Shown: positions 1 to 6,459 of the stretch, in pieces
Position numbering within the stretch: the stretch's first letter is position 1
Layout of the letters: each line of letters opens with the position of its first letter
Assembly: GCA_003165615.1 (NCBI GenBank)
Contig: PLWR01000511.1
Location: 4,645-15,194, forward strand
Source: Acidobacteriota bacterium
GTDB taxonomy: Bacteria; Acidobacteriota; Terriglobia; UBA7540
Reading direction: 5' to 3'
Length of the DNA: 10,550 bases
The notes under the pieces: model-generated
Told to the model about the DNA's origin: nothing
Seen by the model: only the letters and a program-made list of their open reading frames with translations
Databases searched by the model: none
Program-made: the position numbers and the translations under genes

Positions 1-146
1 AGAATTTCCAGCTTGAGTTCTGAAATCGTTTAAGTGAACAGTATTGGTCTTAGCCCACCTGCGGCGTGGAATGCCGCAACAATTGACCGGAGGCTCGCCA
101 TTGAGAAAAAGCCTGCGGTCACCAAACTGCGGATTGCGATTCGTAC

Positions 147-1457
147 CTACCCTCTCGGGTCCGGCTCCACTTGCCCCTCGCATTCAAATCCTACAAGGGG
201 GGTCCCGATTTTCTTGGTGAGGACTCGCCACAGGTTGAATCGATACAGCCAAACTCCCAAACAAGTTCCCAGAACATTGGTGATGACATCCGTGGAATCG
301 GAATCTCTCGTGGGAAGGTACGCCTGAAGGGATTCAATCGTCAGGCTGACCATAAACCCGAACAGGATCGTGACCAATACCGGCCTTTTGACCCAGCCGG
401 CCAACGAGAAGTAGGCGCAAAAAAGGAATCCGAAAGGAACGAAGCCTGCAATGTTCACCAGCACGTCTTCCCAGTAGCTCCATGATGGACGGAACGCTTT
501 CCAGAATGGGTAAAGGAAAGCCTGATCCAAAATCAGATACCGGTCCGGAATATATAAGTTGGTTCCCGAGGACACTTGGTTATGAATGACCCGACCCGTG
601 CGCTCATCAAAAAGATATAGCGCCACCACTCGCTCATTTTCAGAGACCTCCGGCCGTCCCTGCACCGTCCAAGTCACAAAGTGTCGATAGACCTGCGCCG
701 GAGTAAGATTCTGGTGGTAAAAAGCCAACCCTCGCAACACACCTGACCAGCTATTATCGACTATGGGCAAATTGGCGATTACGAGTTCGCCGTCAAAATC
801 ATGGACCGAGAGCGGAAATTTGCGGCCTGTTCGCGCCAGCACACCATCAATATAAACTGAAGTCTGCCCTCCATCTGACGTAACCGTTATGAACATCCGC
901 TTTCCCCGACGAAAAACTTCATCAACATAAAGCCGGGTGGTGCGAGTTCGATGGCGCTTGTCGCGAATGTCACTTCGCAAGGCAATGTCACTAAGGGATT
1001 GGTGCAGCGAGAACTGCCGAGGACTTCCCGCAGCATAGAATGCAAAGAGCGTGCCGGAGGCAGCGGTAACTTCAGGCTCTACCCAAAGCTCGAAGCTGCA
1101 AGGGGCATCGTCCGGCGCGTCCGCCGCCTTGAATTTGCCCGAACTCAGTATCGTGCCATGACGACCAAAGTGCAGGCCGTTGCCAGCCGCGAGCCATGCC
1201 ACTTGATTCCTGGGGGGATAAAACGGCCAAAGTCCTGCCACCAGGATGCCGCCCAGGATGAACAGGCAAATCACCCCCAGTAGTTTCGGCCCTATCACCT
1301 TCCAGTTTCTCCGGCCGATGGCTTTGCGAATTCGGGAGGCAATGCCCAAATTGTTGCTTTTGTCGACGATGGGTTCTCCTTGGTACTGTCCTGATTTCGG
1401 GTGTAGTGCCGGCTTCCAGCCGGCACAGAGCCGCCAAGATGGCGGCGCAACGTGCAA
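147..1457 (-). CDS. LamG-like / VanZ-family membrane protein, start uncertain
   Basis: The C-terminal third is a VanZ-like domain. In the 436-residue numbering the motif D331..N335..P341-x-G343 is followed by S371..E375..Q378..R384..D390..N394, in hydrophobic helices. A membrane helix lies near residues 57-77. Residues about 94-260 resemble a concanavalin A/LamG-type beta-sandwich (SFELWVEP, VYIDGVLART, LRGLAFYHQNLTPAQV), probably outside the membrane. LamG-VanZ fusions are seen in environmental bacteria. VanZ itself is linked to teicoplanin resistance, but most family members have no known function, and resistance is not claimed here. The start is doubtful. The longest frame begins at a TTG at 1457, and residues 1-20 come from a palindromic repeat (1406-1446), so they are probably not protein. 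The best Shine-Dalgarno, AAGGAG (1376-1381), stands 5 nt before an ATC codon at 1370. A TTG at 1349 is the next canonical option (400 residues). The domain assignment is firm, the role unknown. Confidence 0.82.
   Translation of the reverse strand: MHVAPPSWRLCAGWKPALHPKSGQYQGEPIVDKSNNLGIASRIRKAIGRRNWKVIGPKLLGVICLFILGGILVAGLWPFYPPRNQVAWLAAGNGLHFGRHGTILSSGKFKAADAPDDAPCSFELWVEPEVTAASGTLFAFYAAGSPRQFSLHQSLSDIALRSDIRDKRHRTRTTRLYVDEVFRRGKRMFITVTSDGGQTSVYIDGVLARTGRKFPLSVHDFDGELVIANLPIVDNSWSGVLRGLAFYHQNLTPAQVYRHFVTWTVQGRPEVSENERVVALYLFDERTGRVIHNQVSSGTNLYIPDRYLILDQAFLYPFWKAFRPSWSYWEDVLVNIAGFVPFGFLFCAYFSLAGWVKRPVLVTILFGFMVSLTIESLQAYLPTRDSDSTDVITNVLGTCLGVWLYRFNLWRVLTKKIGTPLVGFECEGQVEPDPRG
1406..1446. repeat. 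Double-hairpin REP-like repeat
   Basis: Two adjacent palindromes are visible. The first has perfect 9-bp arms GTGCCGGCT / AGCCGGCAC (1406-1414 and 1418-1426) with a TCC loop. The second has 6-bp arms GCCGCC / GGCGGC (1430-1435 and 1441-1446). In one minus-strand frame the first reads AGWKPAL, a peptide string often produced by dispersed GCCGGCTGGAAGCCGGC repeats in environmental genomes (from memory, not searched). It overlaps the 5' end of the longest VanZ reading frame, which argues against that start. Confidence 0.6.
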
Positions 1458-1626
1458 ATTCGGACAGGACCTCTTCCTTGAATCATCAGCCGCACCTGGT
1501 GGCTCTCCTTTGCCAAATGTTATCAGGAAATCTTCGATTCACTGCCCCGTATTTCATTCCTCCACTGAGGCGCATATACCCTAACCCGGGCTTCTTACCA
1601 CATGATGGGGGGAGCGGAGCAAAGCT

Positions 1627-1743
1627 ATGAAGTGGCATTGCTTATGGCGGCGTGTGGCTATTGCCGCGATGGGGCTTTCTGGCCTTCCGCCTCCTGCCCA
1701 CTTCTCTGTTTCAGGAAAGGCCCAGCCCTTGGATCCATGGTGA
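1627..1743 (+). CDS. Small ORF with signal-peptide-like N-terminus, possible gene remnant
   Basis: An ATG at 1627 opens a 38-codon frame ending in TGA at 1741-1743. A GGAG motif (1616-1619) lies 7 nt upstream, a good ribosome-binding site. The product starts MKWHCLWRRVAIAAMGLSG and continues with PPPAHF, so it has a basic N-region, a short hydrophobic core and small residues suitable for signal cleavage, then only about 14 more residues. This is either a very small exported peptide or, more likely, the 5' stub of a secreted-protein gene whose body was lost. The MFS gene ends, convergently, only 10 bp beyond its stop. No family is recognised. The call rests on ribosome-binding site and composition only. 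Confidence 0.33.
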   Translation: MKWHCLWRRVAIAAMGLSGLPPPAHFSVSGKAQPLDPW

Positions 1744-1753
1744 GACATCCCAG

Positions 1754-3148
1754 TCACGTCAGGCTGCGGCCACGGGTTTCAGGGAGGGCAAGGGCAAGAA
1801 CACCGGCCAGGAGAAAGGCCACGCCGCTGATCCCGAAGGCGGAAGCAAGGCCCCCGCGAGCGGCGATGACGCCGATGGCCCACGGCGCGGCAGCGCTGAG
1901 GGCGCGCCCGAAATTGTAGGTCAGGCCCATGGCAGTAGCGCGGAAAGAGGTGGGAAAGAGTTCCGCGGTGATGACCCCGAAACCGGTGAAATGGCCGGTG
2001 CCGAAGAAGGCGAGCAGCGGACCCACCCCCAGCAGGGCCAGCGGATGCGCCCGCGCGTAAAGCGGCACAAGGAGCGCGGCAATCAAGAGGTAGGAGACGT
2101 AGGTCCGCTTGCGGCCCACCGCGTCGCTGATGAACCCGAACGTCACATAGCCAAGCCACATGCCCGCCTGCATGGCGATAATCCAGGCGGAAGAGGCGGC
2201 GAGAGAAAGGCCCCGGCCGCCACGCGCTATCGGCAGGGCGAGGTAAGAAGGAATCCAGGTGAAGAGTCCCCACCAGCCAAAGAGCGCAGCGCTATTCATC
2301 AGCAAGGTCACCAGGATTGCCTTGGCGTAGGGAGGAAAAGAGCGGGACTCGGGATTCGGGACTCGGGATTCGGGTTTCCTTGAAATTGATTCCTGATCGT
2401 CAGGCGCTTGTCCGTGGACCCCTCTTTCGGATTTCGAATTCCGAATTCCAGAACCCAAACCCTGGATTACGGATCCCGCATCGCGAATTTCAAATCCCGT
2501 GTCACTAGTCCCGAGTCCCGAATCCCGAACCCCGGCTTTTTTCCGCTCCGCCAGCCACAGTGGAGACTCCTCGACCCGGCTGCCAATCCAAAGGGTGAGG
2601 AGAGCAGGGAGAATTCCAGCGAAGAAGACGGGCCGCCATCCCCAGCGCGGCATGATGAGGGCGGCGATCACCGCCGCCAGCGCGTAGCCGATGGCAAAGC
2701 CCGATTGCATGAGCCCCAACGCTTTGCCGCGATGCTCATCGGGCCAGGTTTCCGATACCAGAGCCGCGCCCGTGGCCCATTCCCCGCCCATTCCCAAACC
2801 CACGCCAAGGCGCAGTGCGGCCAGCTCCCACAAGCCATGGGAGAGTCCGCAAGCGGCGGTGAATACCGAATAAACCACGATGCTGATGATCAGCGCCGGT
2901 CGGCGACCGAAGCGGTCGGCGACGAGTCCGAATAGAATGCCCCCAACGGCGGAGGCGATGAGCGTAACGGAGGCCAGCAGGCCGGCTTGCGCAGTGGTAA
3001 GTTGCAAGGCGCGCAGCAGTTCACGAATGACCATGGCGTAAAGCGTAACGTCCATGCCATCGAGCATCCAGCCCAGCGTGCTGGCCGCCAGGGCGCGGCG
3101 CTGGCGCGAAGAGCTGGAGACGAGAAATGCCAGAGATTTTGCGGCCAT
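1754..3148 (-). CDS. Major facilitator superfamily transporter (AAHS/SHS-like) with in-frame repeat insert
   Basis: A 464-residue, 12-TM secondary transporter. TM1 carries GWMLDGMD (D30, D33), typical of aromatic-acid or sialate/organic-acid proton symporters. Loop 2-3 has MFS motif A, LVADRFGRR (about 75-83). Conserved GGEWATGAALVSE (TM4), RGKALGLMQSG (TM5), SDAVGRKR in the second half, ELFPTSFRATAMG before TM11 and a terminal PETRGRSLT all fit a proton-coupled importer of sugar acids or aromatic/carboxylic acids. The exact substrate cannot be read. The ATG at 3148 is chosen because the longer frame (to 3256) adds 36 residues without transporter character. No strong ribosome-binding site is visible. 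Residues about 205-271, in the cytoplasmic loop between TM6 and TM7, are encoded by a seven-base repeat element (2336-2536) and have low complexity (RDSGLG, PESRVPN). Otherwise the gene looks intact. It is divergent from the gene at 3432. Confidence 0.88.
   Translation of the reverse strand: MAAKSLAFLVSSSSRQRRALAASTLGWMLDGMDVTLYAMVIRELLRALQLTTAQAGLLASVTLIASAVGGILFGLVADRFGRRPALIISIVVYSVFTAACGLSHGLWELAALRLGVGLGMGGEWATGAALVSETWPDEHRGKALGLMQSGFAIGYALAAVIAALIMPRWGWRPVFFAGILPALLTLWIGSRVEESPLWLAERKKAGVRDSGLGTSDTGFEIRDAGSVIQGLGSGIRNSKSERGVHGQAPDDQESISRKPESRVPNPESRSFPPYAKAILVTLLMNSAALFGWWGLFTWIPSYLALPIARGGRGLSLAASSAWIIAMQAGMWLGYVTFGFISDAVGRKRTYVSYLLIAALLVPLYARAHPLALLGVGPLLAFFGTGHFTGFGVITAELFPTSFRATAMGLTYNFGRALSAAAPWAIGVIAARGGLASAFGISGVAFLLAGVLALALPETRGRSLT
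2344..2536. repeat. Seven-base-phased palindromic repeat element inside the MFS gene
   Basis: On the plus strand five heptads of the GGGAYTC type occupy 2344-2378. From 2425 to 2536 sixteen consecutive heptads follow in fixed register, degenerate in the middle (TTTCGGA, TTCCGAA, TTACGGA) and clean at the end (TCCCGAG, TCCCGAA). The two outer ends are inverse complements, making a long imperfect palindrome. It is in frame with the transporter and free of stops. The same family recurs at 5059-5212. Confidence 0.75.
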
Positions 3149-3299
3149 CGGGAATCGGCAGTATAGCCGAACCGATGGGGTTTGGGGGAGGAGAGATGGC
3201 ACGGCCCGTATCGCACGGGAGGCCCCTGCCCCTTGGCCCTTGGCGCCTTCCTCCATGGCCAGGATGCATTTCCCGCTTGTTTCGTCGCGGGCTTTGTGA

Positions 3300-3326
3300 T
3301 ACCAATAACACGCCTGTTGGTACCAA
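3300..3326. promoter_or_regulatory. Operator-like palindrome and phased half-site in the divergent gap
   Basis: TTGGTACCAA (3317-3326) is a perfect 10-bp palindrome. An extra TACCAA half-site lies at 3300-3305, exactly 21 bp before the TACCAA of the palindrome (3321-3326), which is two helical turns. The site stands between the divergent MFS and zinc-ribbon genes and just ahead of a -10-like TAAAAT (3336-3341), a place where a repressor would act. The binding protein is unknown. Confidence 0.33.
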
Positions 3327-3335
3327 ACAGATTCC

Positions 3336-3341
3336 TAAAAT
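3336..3341 (+). promoter_or_regulatory. Possible -10 box for the zinc-ribbon gene
   Basis: TAAAAT matches the sigma-70 -10 consensus at 5 of 6 positions and would leave a leader of roughly 85 nt before the ATG at 3432. No good -35 hexamer is seen at 16-18 bp. The -35 region would overlap the TTGGTACCAA palindrome, which could mean activator- or repressor-controlled transcription. Confidence 0.27.
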
Positions 3342-3431
3342 AGCGAGCGGAAGAACCGGCTGGACAGTTCGGAGCGGGTGGATGGGTCACGACGCTACGA
3401 TTCCACGGATTCCGCAAAAGGAGATAAGGGC

Positions 3432-3902
3432 ATGGCATTCTGTGCGAAGTGCGGTGCTCAAATGGCCGAGGGAACAACGTTTTGCGGCTCGTGCGGCGCG
3501 GCGGTGGGTGGCGCGGCCCCGCCTGCGGCACCCTCAGCGGCGAGTACTGGAATGACCTCGAATGTGGCGGGGTGTCTGGCTTACATTCTGGGATTCATCA
3601 CCGGGATCATTTTCCTGGTGTTGGACCCCTACAAGAATGACAAGTTCGTCAAGTTCCACGCCTTCCAGTCGATTTTCTATAGCGTCGTGGTGATCGGGTT
3701 CATGATCGTGTGGTCGATCCTCTCGATAATTCTGGGGCTCGTGTCGCTGGGTTTCCTGGCAGGGATCATGTTTTTGATCAGCCTGCTTATCCACCTGGCG
3801 TTCTTCGCCTTTGCCATCTTCATGATGTACAAGGCCTACCAGAACGAGCTTTACAGAGCTCCGATCATCGGCGACTTGGCGGCAAAGCAAGCAGGCCTAT
3901 AA
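3432..3902 (+). CDS. Zinc-ribbon, DUF4870-like membrane protein
   Basis: A 156-residue protein. The N-terminus has a zinc ribbon, C4-x2-C7 and C18-x2-C21, in the form FCAKCGAQM..FCGSCGAA. An Ala/Pro-rich linker (about 23-40) leads to a Tic20/DUF4870-like membrane domain. Hydrophobic segments fall at about 43-62, 78-100 and 105-140, and the family-type stretch DKFVKFHAFQS lies between the first two. Zinc-ribbon plus DUF4870 proteins are common in bacteria; their role is not established. The ATG at 3432 is preferred because AAAAGGAGA (3417-3425) lies just upstream at ribosome-binding distance; an upstream in-frame ATG (3378) has no such site. The gene stands alone: a divergent neighbour upstream and a terminator-like hairpin downstream. 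Confidence 0.86.
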   Translation: MAFCAKCGAQMAEGTTFCGSCGAAVGGAAPPAAPSAASTGMTSNVAGCLAYILGFITGIIFLVLDPYKNDKFVKFHAFQSIFYSVVVIGFMIVWSILSIILGLVSLGFLAGIMFLISLLIHLAFFAFAIFMMYKAYQNELYRAPIIGDLAAKQAGL

Positions 3903-3937
3903 GTCCCCGAAACGAAGTGATCTCACTCAAAGGCGAT

Positions 3938-3968
3938 GGGGCGGCACGGGTTTGCCGCCCCTTGCCTT
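3938..3968 (+). terminator. Stem-loop terminator after the zinc-ribbon gene
   Basis: Perfect 9-bp arms GGGGCGGCA (3938-3946) and TGCCGCCCC (3953-3961) enclose a 6-nt loop, 35 nt after the stop codon. The following TTGCCTT is only moderately T-rich, so termination strength is uncertain, but the GC-rich stem and its position support an intrinsic terminator. Confidence 0.6.
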
Positions 3969-4007
3969 CAGCCGAAGCTCCCTAGATGCTTGCCTACGCA
4001 ATTCCTC

Positions 4008-4036
4008 TTGACAATTTCCGGCAGCAAGCGCAATTT
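4008..4036 (+). promoter_or_regulatory. Possible promoter of the DHH gene
   Basis: A perfect -35 hexamer TTGACA lies at 4008-4013. At 17 bp the -10 position holds only CAATTT, a poor match, so this is a weak call. It would give a leader of about 60 nt containing inverted repeats (GGTGAGG 4056-4062, CCTCACC 4086-4092) just before the ATG at 4103. Confidence 0.28.
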
Positions 4037-4102
4037 GAATGGTTTCGCTCACGTTGGTGAGGCTGGGCGTGTGCAGAGCTGGTTACCTCACCCCCAAGAC
4101 CT

Positions 4103-5080
4103 ATGGCGGTTTTAGTTTGTTTTCACGATCGGTGTTTTGACGGAGCCTGCTCGGCGGCCGTGTTTACGCGCTTCTACCGGCAGTGCGTCGATGCCCAAGC
4201 GGAGTTTCGATATCGCGGCATGATGCATCGTGCCGGACAGTTGTTTGATGCCGGACTGTTCGACGCGACCGAGAACGTGATCGTTGATTTCAAATATTCC
4301 AGCTCCGACCGCTTGACGTGGTGGTTTGATCATCATCAGAGCGCATTTCTTACGGAAGCGGATGCCGAGCATTTCCGCCACGACCATAGCGGCAAGAAAT
4401 TCTACGGGCCGGACTTCCGCTCCTGCACCAAGTTCATCGCCGAAACCACCGGCAAGAAGTTTGGATTTCAGGCTCCCGACCTGGAAGACTTGATCCATTG
4501 GGCGGACTTGATTGACGGTGCGCAGTACCCGGACATTCCCACGGCCGTGGAAATGCGCGAGCCCGCCACGCAGTTGACCCTGGTCATCGAAGGGACCACG
4601 GAACCGGACTTCTGCATGCGTCTGATTCCGGAACTTCTCTCGCGGCCGCTAAAGGAAATCATCGCCCTGCCGCACATCCAGAAGGCCTTTGAACAGCTTT
4701 ACGCCCAGCATCTGAAGTCCATCGAATTGCTTCGTGGGCGCGCCGAACTGCAAGACGGGGTGGTTTTCTTTGACGTGGCGGACCAGCACGTGGAGGGCTT
4801 CAACAAGTTCATTCCGTACTATCTTTTTCCCACCGCGGTCTATTGCGTGGGAGTAAGCTCCTCGAAGGAGCGGATCAAGATCGCCGTCGGCAGCAACCCG
4901 TGGAGCCGTGCCCCCAAGACGGCCAACCTGGCGAGCATTTGTGAGCGTTATGGAGGCGGGGGCCATCCCAAAGTGGCGGCGATCTCCCTGCCACCGCAGG
5001 ATTTGGAGCGCGCGCGCGACGTGGCCGCACAGATCGTCCACGAACTCCGCACGGGGACCGGACTCGGGACTCGGGGTTAG
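4103..5080 (+). CDS. DHH-family phosphoesterase
   Basis: A 325-residue member of the DHH/DHHA1 metal-dependent phosphoesterases, the superfamily of RecJ, NrnA and cyclic-dinucleotide phosphodiesterases. Visible motifs are FHDRCFDGACS (D9, D13; motif I), VIVDF (D62; motif II), FDHHQS (D76-H77-H78; the name-giving motif III), WADLID (D135, D138; motif IV) and, in the C-terminal DHHA1 domain, GGGGHPKVAA (284-293), which binds substrate. It probably hydrolyses a phosphodiester in a small nucleotide or oligonucleotide in the cytoplasm; the substrate cannot be told. No clear Shine-Dalgarno precedes the ATG at 4103, and CCTCACC upstream may fold with GGTGAGG. The last 7 or so codons and the TAG stop are made by the GGGACTC-type repeat starting at 5059, so the native C-terminus was probably altered by it. 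Confidence 0.9.
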   Translation: MAVLVCFHDRCFDGACSAAVFTRFYRQCVDAQAEFRYRGMMHRAGQLFDAGLFDATENVIVDFKYSSSDRLTWWFDHHQSAFLTEADAEHFRHDHSGKKFYGPDFRSCTKFIAETTGKKFGFQAPDLEDLIHWADLIDGAQYPDIPTAVEMREPATQLTLVIEGTTEPDFCMRLIPELLSRPLKEIIALPHIQKAFEQLYAQHLKSIELLRGRAELQDGVVFFDVADQHVEGFNKFIPYYLFPTAVYCVGVSSSKERIKIAVGSNPWSRAPKTANLASICERYGGGGHPKVAAISLPPQDLERARDVAAQIVHELRTGTGLGTRG

Positions 5081-5212
5081 GGATTAGGGGTTCGGTACTT
5101 GCAATCCGGAATTCGACATCAGGAATTCGGAATGAAGGGCTACAGACTTGGGATCAATGATCAGGGTGATGATCGAGAAAGCCCGAGTCCCGAATCCCGA
5201 ATCCCGAGCCTC
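5059..5212. repeat. Seven-base-phased palindromic element (GGGATTC family)
   Basis: The stretch divides exactly into 22 heptads without a break in phase. It opens with GGACTC/GGGACTC/GGGATTA types, has a degenerate centre still showing GGAATTC twice (5108 and 5122), and closes with the inverse complement GAGTCCC, GAATCCC, GAATCCC (5185-5205). It overlaps the end of the DHH gene and supplies its stop codon. The same family is found inside the MFS gene at 2344-2536. Confidence 0.78.
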
Positions 5213-5461
5213 TGATTGTCGTGCTTGATACCGGGATGCGGCTGTGGTAAGAAAGAACAGTCATATCATTCCATTAGAGCCAGACTCCTGGCAAATCAGG
5301 TTGTTCTTGGCTGTCAAAATACGGGGAAAGGTTCCGGGGCGCAAGTGAAGTCCCTTTGGGGTTGAGTTTGCACTGATTTTCAACTTGTTGGCACACCGAC
5401 AAAGAGTGGTTTCACTGAGGTTACGGTTAAGCGTGACTGCAACCGGGGGAGGGTGAGGGCC
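5081..5461. other. 381-bp gap between DHH and PP2C genes
   Basis: The first 132 bp are the rest of the heptad repeat element. The remainder (5213-5461) holds no supported gene; a minus-strand frame that crosses it continues antisense through the PP2C gene and is judged a shadow. A possible promoter lies at 5225-5253 and the PP2C ribosome-binding site at 5448-5452. Confidence 0.55.
5225..5253 (+). promoter_or_regulatory. Possible promoter of the PP2C-FHA-ABC cluster
   Basis: TTGATA (5225-5230, 5 of 6 to the -35 consensus) and TAAGAA (5248-5253, 3 of 6 to the -10) are separated by exactly 17 bp. It is the best sigma-70-like pair seen in the gap and lies just beyond the repeat element. It implies a leader of about 200 nt. 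Confidence 0.25.
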
Positions 5462-6370
5462 GTGGCCGATATAACGGGGAGTGAGGAGAAGGCCATTCAC
5501 GTGACCTTGTTCGGAATGTCCGACATGGGTCGCGTGCGCAAGAACAACGAAGATAACTTCGTCGTCTGCAATCTTACGACGGGAGAGGTTGGCGTAACGC
5601 CTTCGCTGCGCGAGCATAATGTGGGCCCGCTCGGCTCGCTTTTCATGGTTGCGGATGGCATGGGCGGTGAGGCCAGCGGCGAGGTGGCCAGCCAACTCGC
5701 TGCCGTCACGGTTCCCAAGCGGCTGTATGACAATCTGAAAACATTGGGGACGGTCAGTGAGGCCAACTTCGTGATCCTCCTGCGCGAGGCCGTCGAGTAC
5801 GCCAACCAGATCATTTTCCAGAAGGCCCTGGCCAATCCCGCCTACCACGGTATGGGGACCACCACCACGGCCTCTGCCCTTTTCGGCCAGCACCTGTTTA
5901 TCGGGCAGGTGGGAGATTCACGCTGCTACTTAATTCGCAGTAAACAGATCACCCAGTTAACACGCGACCAGACATTTCTGAACTATCTGAAGGACATTGG
6001 CGCGGAGTTGCCCGCTGACCCGGAAAAGGACAGCCGCAAGAGCATTCTCACTCAGGCGGTGGGAACCAGTGAAACGCTGGACGTAAAGGTCACCTACATC
6101 CGGATGAATCAGGGCGATAGAATTCTTGTCTGCAGCGACGGCCTTTACAACATGGTACCCGAGGCTGATCTGCTCGAAAACGGTGGCCGTGCGAATGCGC
6201 TCTCCGACAATTGCAAAGCCCTCATCGATAAAGCCAACGCCAATGGTGGAGGGGACAACATCACGGTGATCCTGGCGGAGTTTTCGGGGCCAGGACTTCC
6301 TCCCGGTAACGCCGGCGCCGCCGTCGAGTGCAAGGAATTCAACGAAGAAGACTTCAAACCGCTAACCTAG
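5462..6370 (+). CDS. PP2C-family Ser/Thr protein phosphatase
   Basis: A 302-residue soluble PPM/PP2C phosphatase, which uses two metal ions to remove phosphate from Ser/Thr. Motifs in order are SDMGRVRKNNEDN (E30, D31), LFMVADGMGGEASGEVAS (D65, G66), GMGTTTT..GQVGDSRCYLIR (D152), ITQLTRDQT, ILTQAVGT, ILVCSDGLYNM (D226) and GGGDNITVILAEF (D265, N266). All metal-binding aspartates expected for an active enzyme are present. A short acidic tail (EFNEEDFKPLT) follows the domain. GTG at 5462 is chosen because GGAGG (5448-5452) stands 9 nt upstream; an in-frame GTG at 5453 directly abuts that site. The next gene carries three FHA domains, so this enzyme probably reverses the phosphothreonine marks they read. 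The gap to it is 89 bp, filled by a repeat, and co-transcription is likely. Confidence 0.93.
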   Translation: MADITGSEEKAIHVTLFGMSDMGRVRKNNEDNFVVCNLTTGEVGVTPSLREHNVGPLGSLFMVADGMGGEASGEVASQLAAVTVPKRLYDNLKTLGTVSEANFVILLREAVEYANQIIFQKALANPAYHGMGTTTTASALFGQHLFIGQVGDSRCYLIRSKQITQLTRDQTFLNYLKDIGAELPADPEKDSRKSILTQAVGTSETLDVKVTYIRMNQGDRILVCSDGLYNMVPEADLLENGGRANALSDNCKALIDKANANGGGDNITVILAEFSGPGLPPGNAGAAVECKEFNEEDFKPLT

Positions 6371-6371
6371 G

Positions 6372-6455
6372 AAGTAGTCAGTTGTCAGTTGGCCTCGCTG
6401 CCTTGCCGGTCAGGAGACGGGTTACTGAAAACTGAGAACTGAAAACCGAGGACAG
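6372..6455. repeat. Seven-base-phased inverted repeat (CAGTTGT / ACTGAAA family)
   Basis: The gap between PP2C and the ABC gene splits into 12 heptads. Left arm units CAGTTGT and CAGTTGG (6379-6392) face right arm units ACTGAAA, ACTGAGA, ACTGAAA (6424-6444). TCAGTTGTCAGTT (6378-6390) pairs with 6430-6442 at 12 of 13 positions across a 39-nt loop. The element starts one base after the PP2C stop and its end includes GAGGA (6448-6452), the likely ribosome-binding site for the next gene, 7 nt before the ATG. Confidence 0.62.
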
Positions 6456-6459
6456 TGCC

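Noticed and set aside
1652..2383. 243-codon plus-strand frame
   Set aside because: Antisense to the MFS gene and composed mostly of Gly, Arg, Glu and Pro, typical of a shadow in GC-rich DNA.
2344..2536. CRISPR array
   Set aside because: Units are 7 bp, contiguous and degenerate, with no unique spacers and no cas genes nearby.
3223..3250. Fifth heptad element (CCCTTGG units)
   Set aside because: Only two exact units (3230-3243) and no convincing inverted arm; may be a decayed copy but cannot be separated from chance.
5076..5093. Telomere-like TTAGGG units
   Set aside because: Only two units, and they are variants within the GGGATTC heptad array, in its seven-base rather than a six-base phase.
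5388..5410. Sigma-54 promoter (TTGGCAC)
   Set aside because: No TTGC element at the required distance for the -12 site.
5261..5893. 210-codon minus-strand frame
   Set aside because: Antisense to the PP2C catalytic motifs with no recognisable domain.
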